Origin: Betaproteobacteria bacterium
GTDB taxonomy: Bacteria; Pseudomonadota; Gammaproteobacteria; Burkholderiales; Rhodocyclaceae
Assembly (NCBI GenBank): GCA_016709965.1
Contig: JADJLT010000001.1
Coordinates: 1,571,001 to 1,635,000 of the forward strand
Length of the DNA: 64,000 bases
Direction of reading: 5' to 3'
Under the pieces are notes generated by a model. That model saw nothing but the letters and a program-made list of their open reading frames with translations, did not search any database and was not told the origin of the DNA. The position numbers and the translations under genes are program-made. Each line of letters begins with the position of its first letter. Within the stretch, counting starts at the first letter, position 1. Below are positions 62,669 through 64,000 of the stretch, in pieces.

Positions 62669-63248
62669 ACTCGACGGCGGATTTCATTTCAGCGTCACTC
62701 AGATTTGCCAGCCCACCACGGGCTGGCATCGCGTTGTGACCATTGATTGCAGACTTGACCAAAGGCGCGACACCATTCTTAAGGCGCGGCTTCCAGTCGT
62801 TCATGTCGCCTAGTTTTGGTGCTCCGCTCTTGCCTTCGGCATGGCATTCCGTGCAGCGCTCTTCAACAACCTGAGCACCGGTGCGTATCTTTGGGGAGCT
62901 ATAAGCCTTGTTCGTGTCGGTTGAGTGACCGCCACTCACCATGTAAGCGACGGCACGACTCATCTCGAGATCGGAGAGTGCCGCCTGGCCACCGTGAGCC
63001 GGCATTTTTCGGACCCCTGTCACTGCGTTCTGGGTAAGTTTGTCCAACCCCTTGGCTGCACGCTGCGACCATGCTTCCTTGTCGCCGATCTTTGGCGCAC
63101 CATCCTTGCCAGTGGCGTGACAGCTGATACAAACCGACTCGACTACCTCTTTGCCTGAACGCTCATCAGCCAGAGCAGGCGCCGAACTCAAGGCAGCAGC
63201 CATCAAGGGCAGCAACAAGGCAGCATATGACAATTTATTGTTTTTCAC
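62628..63248 (-). CDS. Tandem c5-like cytochrome c
   Basis: 206 residues with a signal peptide (cleavage after ALA, residue 27). Two similar domains, each with CxxCH (CISCH at 40-44, CTECH at 132-136) followed by GAPKIGD or GAPKLGD and a distal Met ligand (KMPAHGG, AMPARGG). Periplasmic electron carrier of the c5/c4-like type. The two halves arose by duplication. Partner oxidase or reductase unknown. Confidence 0.92.
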   Translation of the reverse strand: MKNNKLSYAALLLPLMAAALSSAPALADERSGKEVVESVCISCHATGKDGAPKIGDKEAWSQRAAKGLDKLTQNAVTGVRKMPAHGGQAALSDLEMSRAVAYMVSGGHSTDTNKAYSSPKIRTGAQVVEERCTECHAEGKSGAPKLGDMNDWKPRLKNGVAPLVKSAINGHNAMPARGGLANLSDAEMKSAVEFMIGKTGGAGQAH

Positions 63249-63311
63249 AAATCCACCGTTTTTCTGATTAATATCAGATTGTATTCTACTCAGGAGAATT
63301 CTTTCTGCCAG

Positions 63312-63998
63312 CTATTTTTTACGGAAAATCACGTCCCATACACCGTGCCCCAAACGTAAGCCACGGTTCTCGAACTTGGTCAGCGGTCGGTAATCGGGGC
63401 GGGGAGCAAAACCTTCTGCGGAGTTAACCAGCGTCGGTTCAGCCGAGAGCACTTCGAGCATCTGGTGGGCGTACTCCTCCCAGTCTGTGGCACAGTGAAA
63501 ATACCCGCCCGGCTTTAGTCGCGAGGCAAGAAGTGCTACGAACGGCGACTGGATCAGGCGGCGCTTATTGTGACGCGCCTTGTGCCAAGGGTCGGGGAAA
63601 AAGACATGCACACCATCCAGCGAGCCTTCGGACAGCATGTCGCGCACGACCTCAACCGCGTCGTGCTGGCAAATGCGCAGATTGGTCAGCTCACGCTCGG
63701 CAATCTGCTTGCAGAGTGCGCCAACGCCCGGTACGTGAACTTCGACACCCAGATAATCGTTGTCGCGATTGGCATCGGCAATCTGGGCCGTGGTTTCGCC
63801 CATGCCGGTCCCGATTTCGAGGATTTTTGGCGCATTTCTGCCGTAGACCGCAGCAAGGTCAATGGCCTGCAGCGCATAGACAACACCGATTTTTGGCATC
63901 ATCTCGGCGTAATAATTTTCCTGCGCTGACGACATCCGTCCCGCACGGCGAACGTAACTCTTGATGTGGCCGTAGCCCTCGCGGCCTTCTTCGTACAC
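63312..63998 (-). CDS. trmB: tRNA (guanine-N7-)-methyltransferase (start at or beyond the window edge)
   Basis: 228 residues visible from a GTG at 63998; the frame stays open to the edge, so the true start may lie outside. SAM-binding ILEIGTGMGETTAQIA, LGVEVHVPGVGAL, and the TrmB catalytic VFFPDPWHKARHNKRRLIQ. Makes m7G46 in tRNA. Just before the SAM motif, AAVYGRNAPKILE is encoded by a dispersed element, without an obvious insertion relative to the usual family length. Confidence 0.93.
   Translation of the reverse strand: MYEEGREGYGHIKSYVRRAGRMSSAQENYYAEMMPKIGVVYALQAIDLAAVYGRNAPKILEIGTGMGETTAQIADANRDNDYLGVEVHVPGVGALCKQIAERELTNLRICQHDAVEVVRDMLSEGSLDGVHVFFPDPWHKARHNKRRLIQSPFVALLASRLKPGGYFHCATDWEEYAHQMLEVLSAEPTLVNSAEGFAPRPDYRPLTKFENRGLRLGHGVWDVIFRKK
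63822..63858 (+). repeat. Dispersed element, copy N (inside trmB)
   Basis: GATTTTTGGCGCATTTCTGC followed by CGTAGACCGCAGCAAGG; core variant GCCGTAGACCG at 63840-63850. Antisense to trmB. Confidence 0.65.
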
Positions 63999-64000
63999 GC

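Overview
The window looks like chromosomal DNA of a betaproteobacterium of the Rhodocyclales (Dechloromonas/Azonexus-like). This rests on gene content and order (yicC, kinase/phosphatase, rph, rdgB, hemW; gmk, rpoZ, spoT; DUF3348/DUF802/OmpA/DUF2894; a dmp-type meta-cleavage pathway with a XylR/DmpR-type regulator; PEP-CTERM protein; napGH) and on high-GC coding sequence. No database search was possible. No rRNA, tRNA or CRISPR array was recognised.

Layout. 1-8.1 kb: cardiolipin-synthase-like gene (5' cut by the window), gluQ, a Spy/CpxP-like protein and a large hybrid histidine kinase. 8.6-14.4 kb: VF530-family gene, then two adjacent trypsin-like/TPR genes, the first having lost all three catalytic residues; the pair is bracketed by direct repeats derived from the DUF2894 gene. 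13.7-18.4 kb: DUF3348-DUF802-OmpA-DUF2894, a four-gene operon whose two central proteins resemble a MotA/MotB (ZorA/ZorB-like) stator. 18.6-22.2 kb: lipocalin diverging from SDR, DUF3429, a small membrane protein and an ABC1 kinase. 22.4-32.8 kb: HpaI aldolase, sigma-54 activator, and the lower meta-cleavage pathway (dmpE,H,I,F,G plus SDR, tautomerase and GST). This operon is broken inside dmpC, which has lost about 118 N-terminal residues.

32.8-41.4 kb is a rearranged accessory segment: a dihaem cytochrome, three alpha/beta-hydrolase (lipase-type) genes, one of them split by an internally deleted IS66 element with a perfect 8-bp target duplication, a truncated phosphatase and a tyrosine recombinase. 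41.6-64 kb returns to mostly core genes: Na/Pi cotransporter, XRE regulator, rpoH with a CIRCE operator, napGH, tatD, dadA, spoT, rpoZ, gmk, yicC, Ser/Thr kinase and PP2C phosphatase, rph, rdgB, hemW, yidB-like, ABC-F, ychJ-like, rdgC, a PEP-CTERM protein, a di-cytochrome c and trmB.

The most unusual feature is a dispersed sequence of about 35 bp with the core CCGGTTGACCG, preceded by a T-rich tract and GGCC. I find 14 copies over 64 kb, 13 in the same orientation, both between genes and inside conserved genes (DUF2894, an SDR, dadA, hemW, ychJ, trmB), where reading frames remain open.
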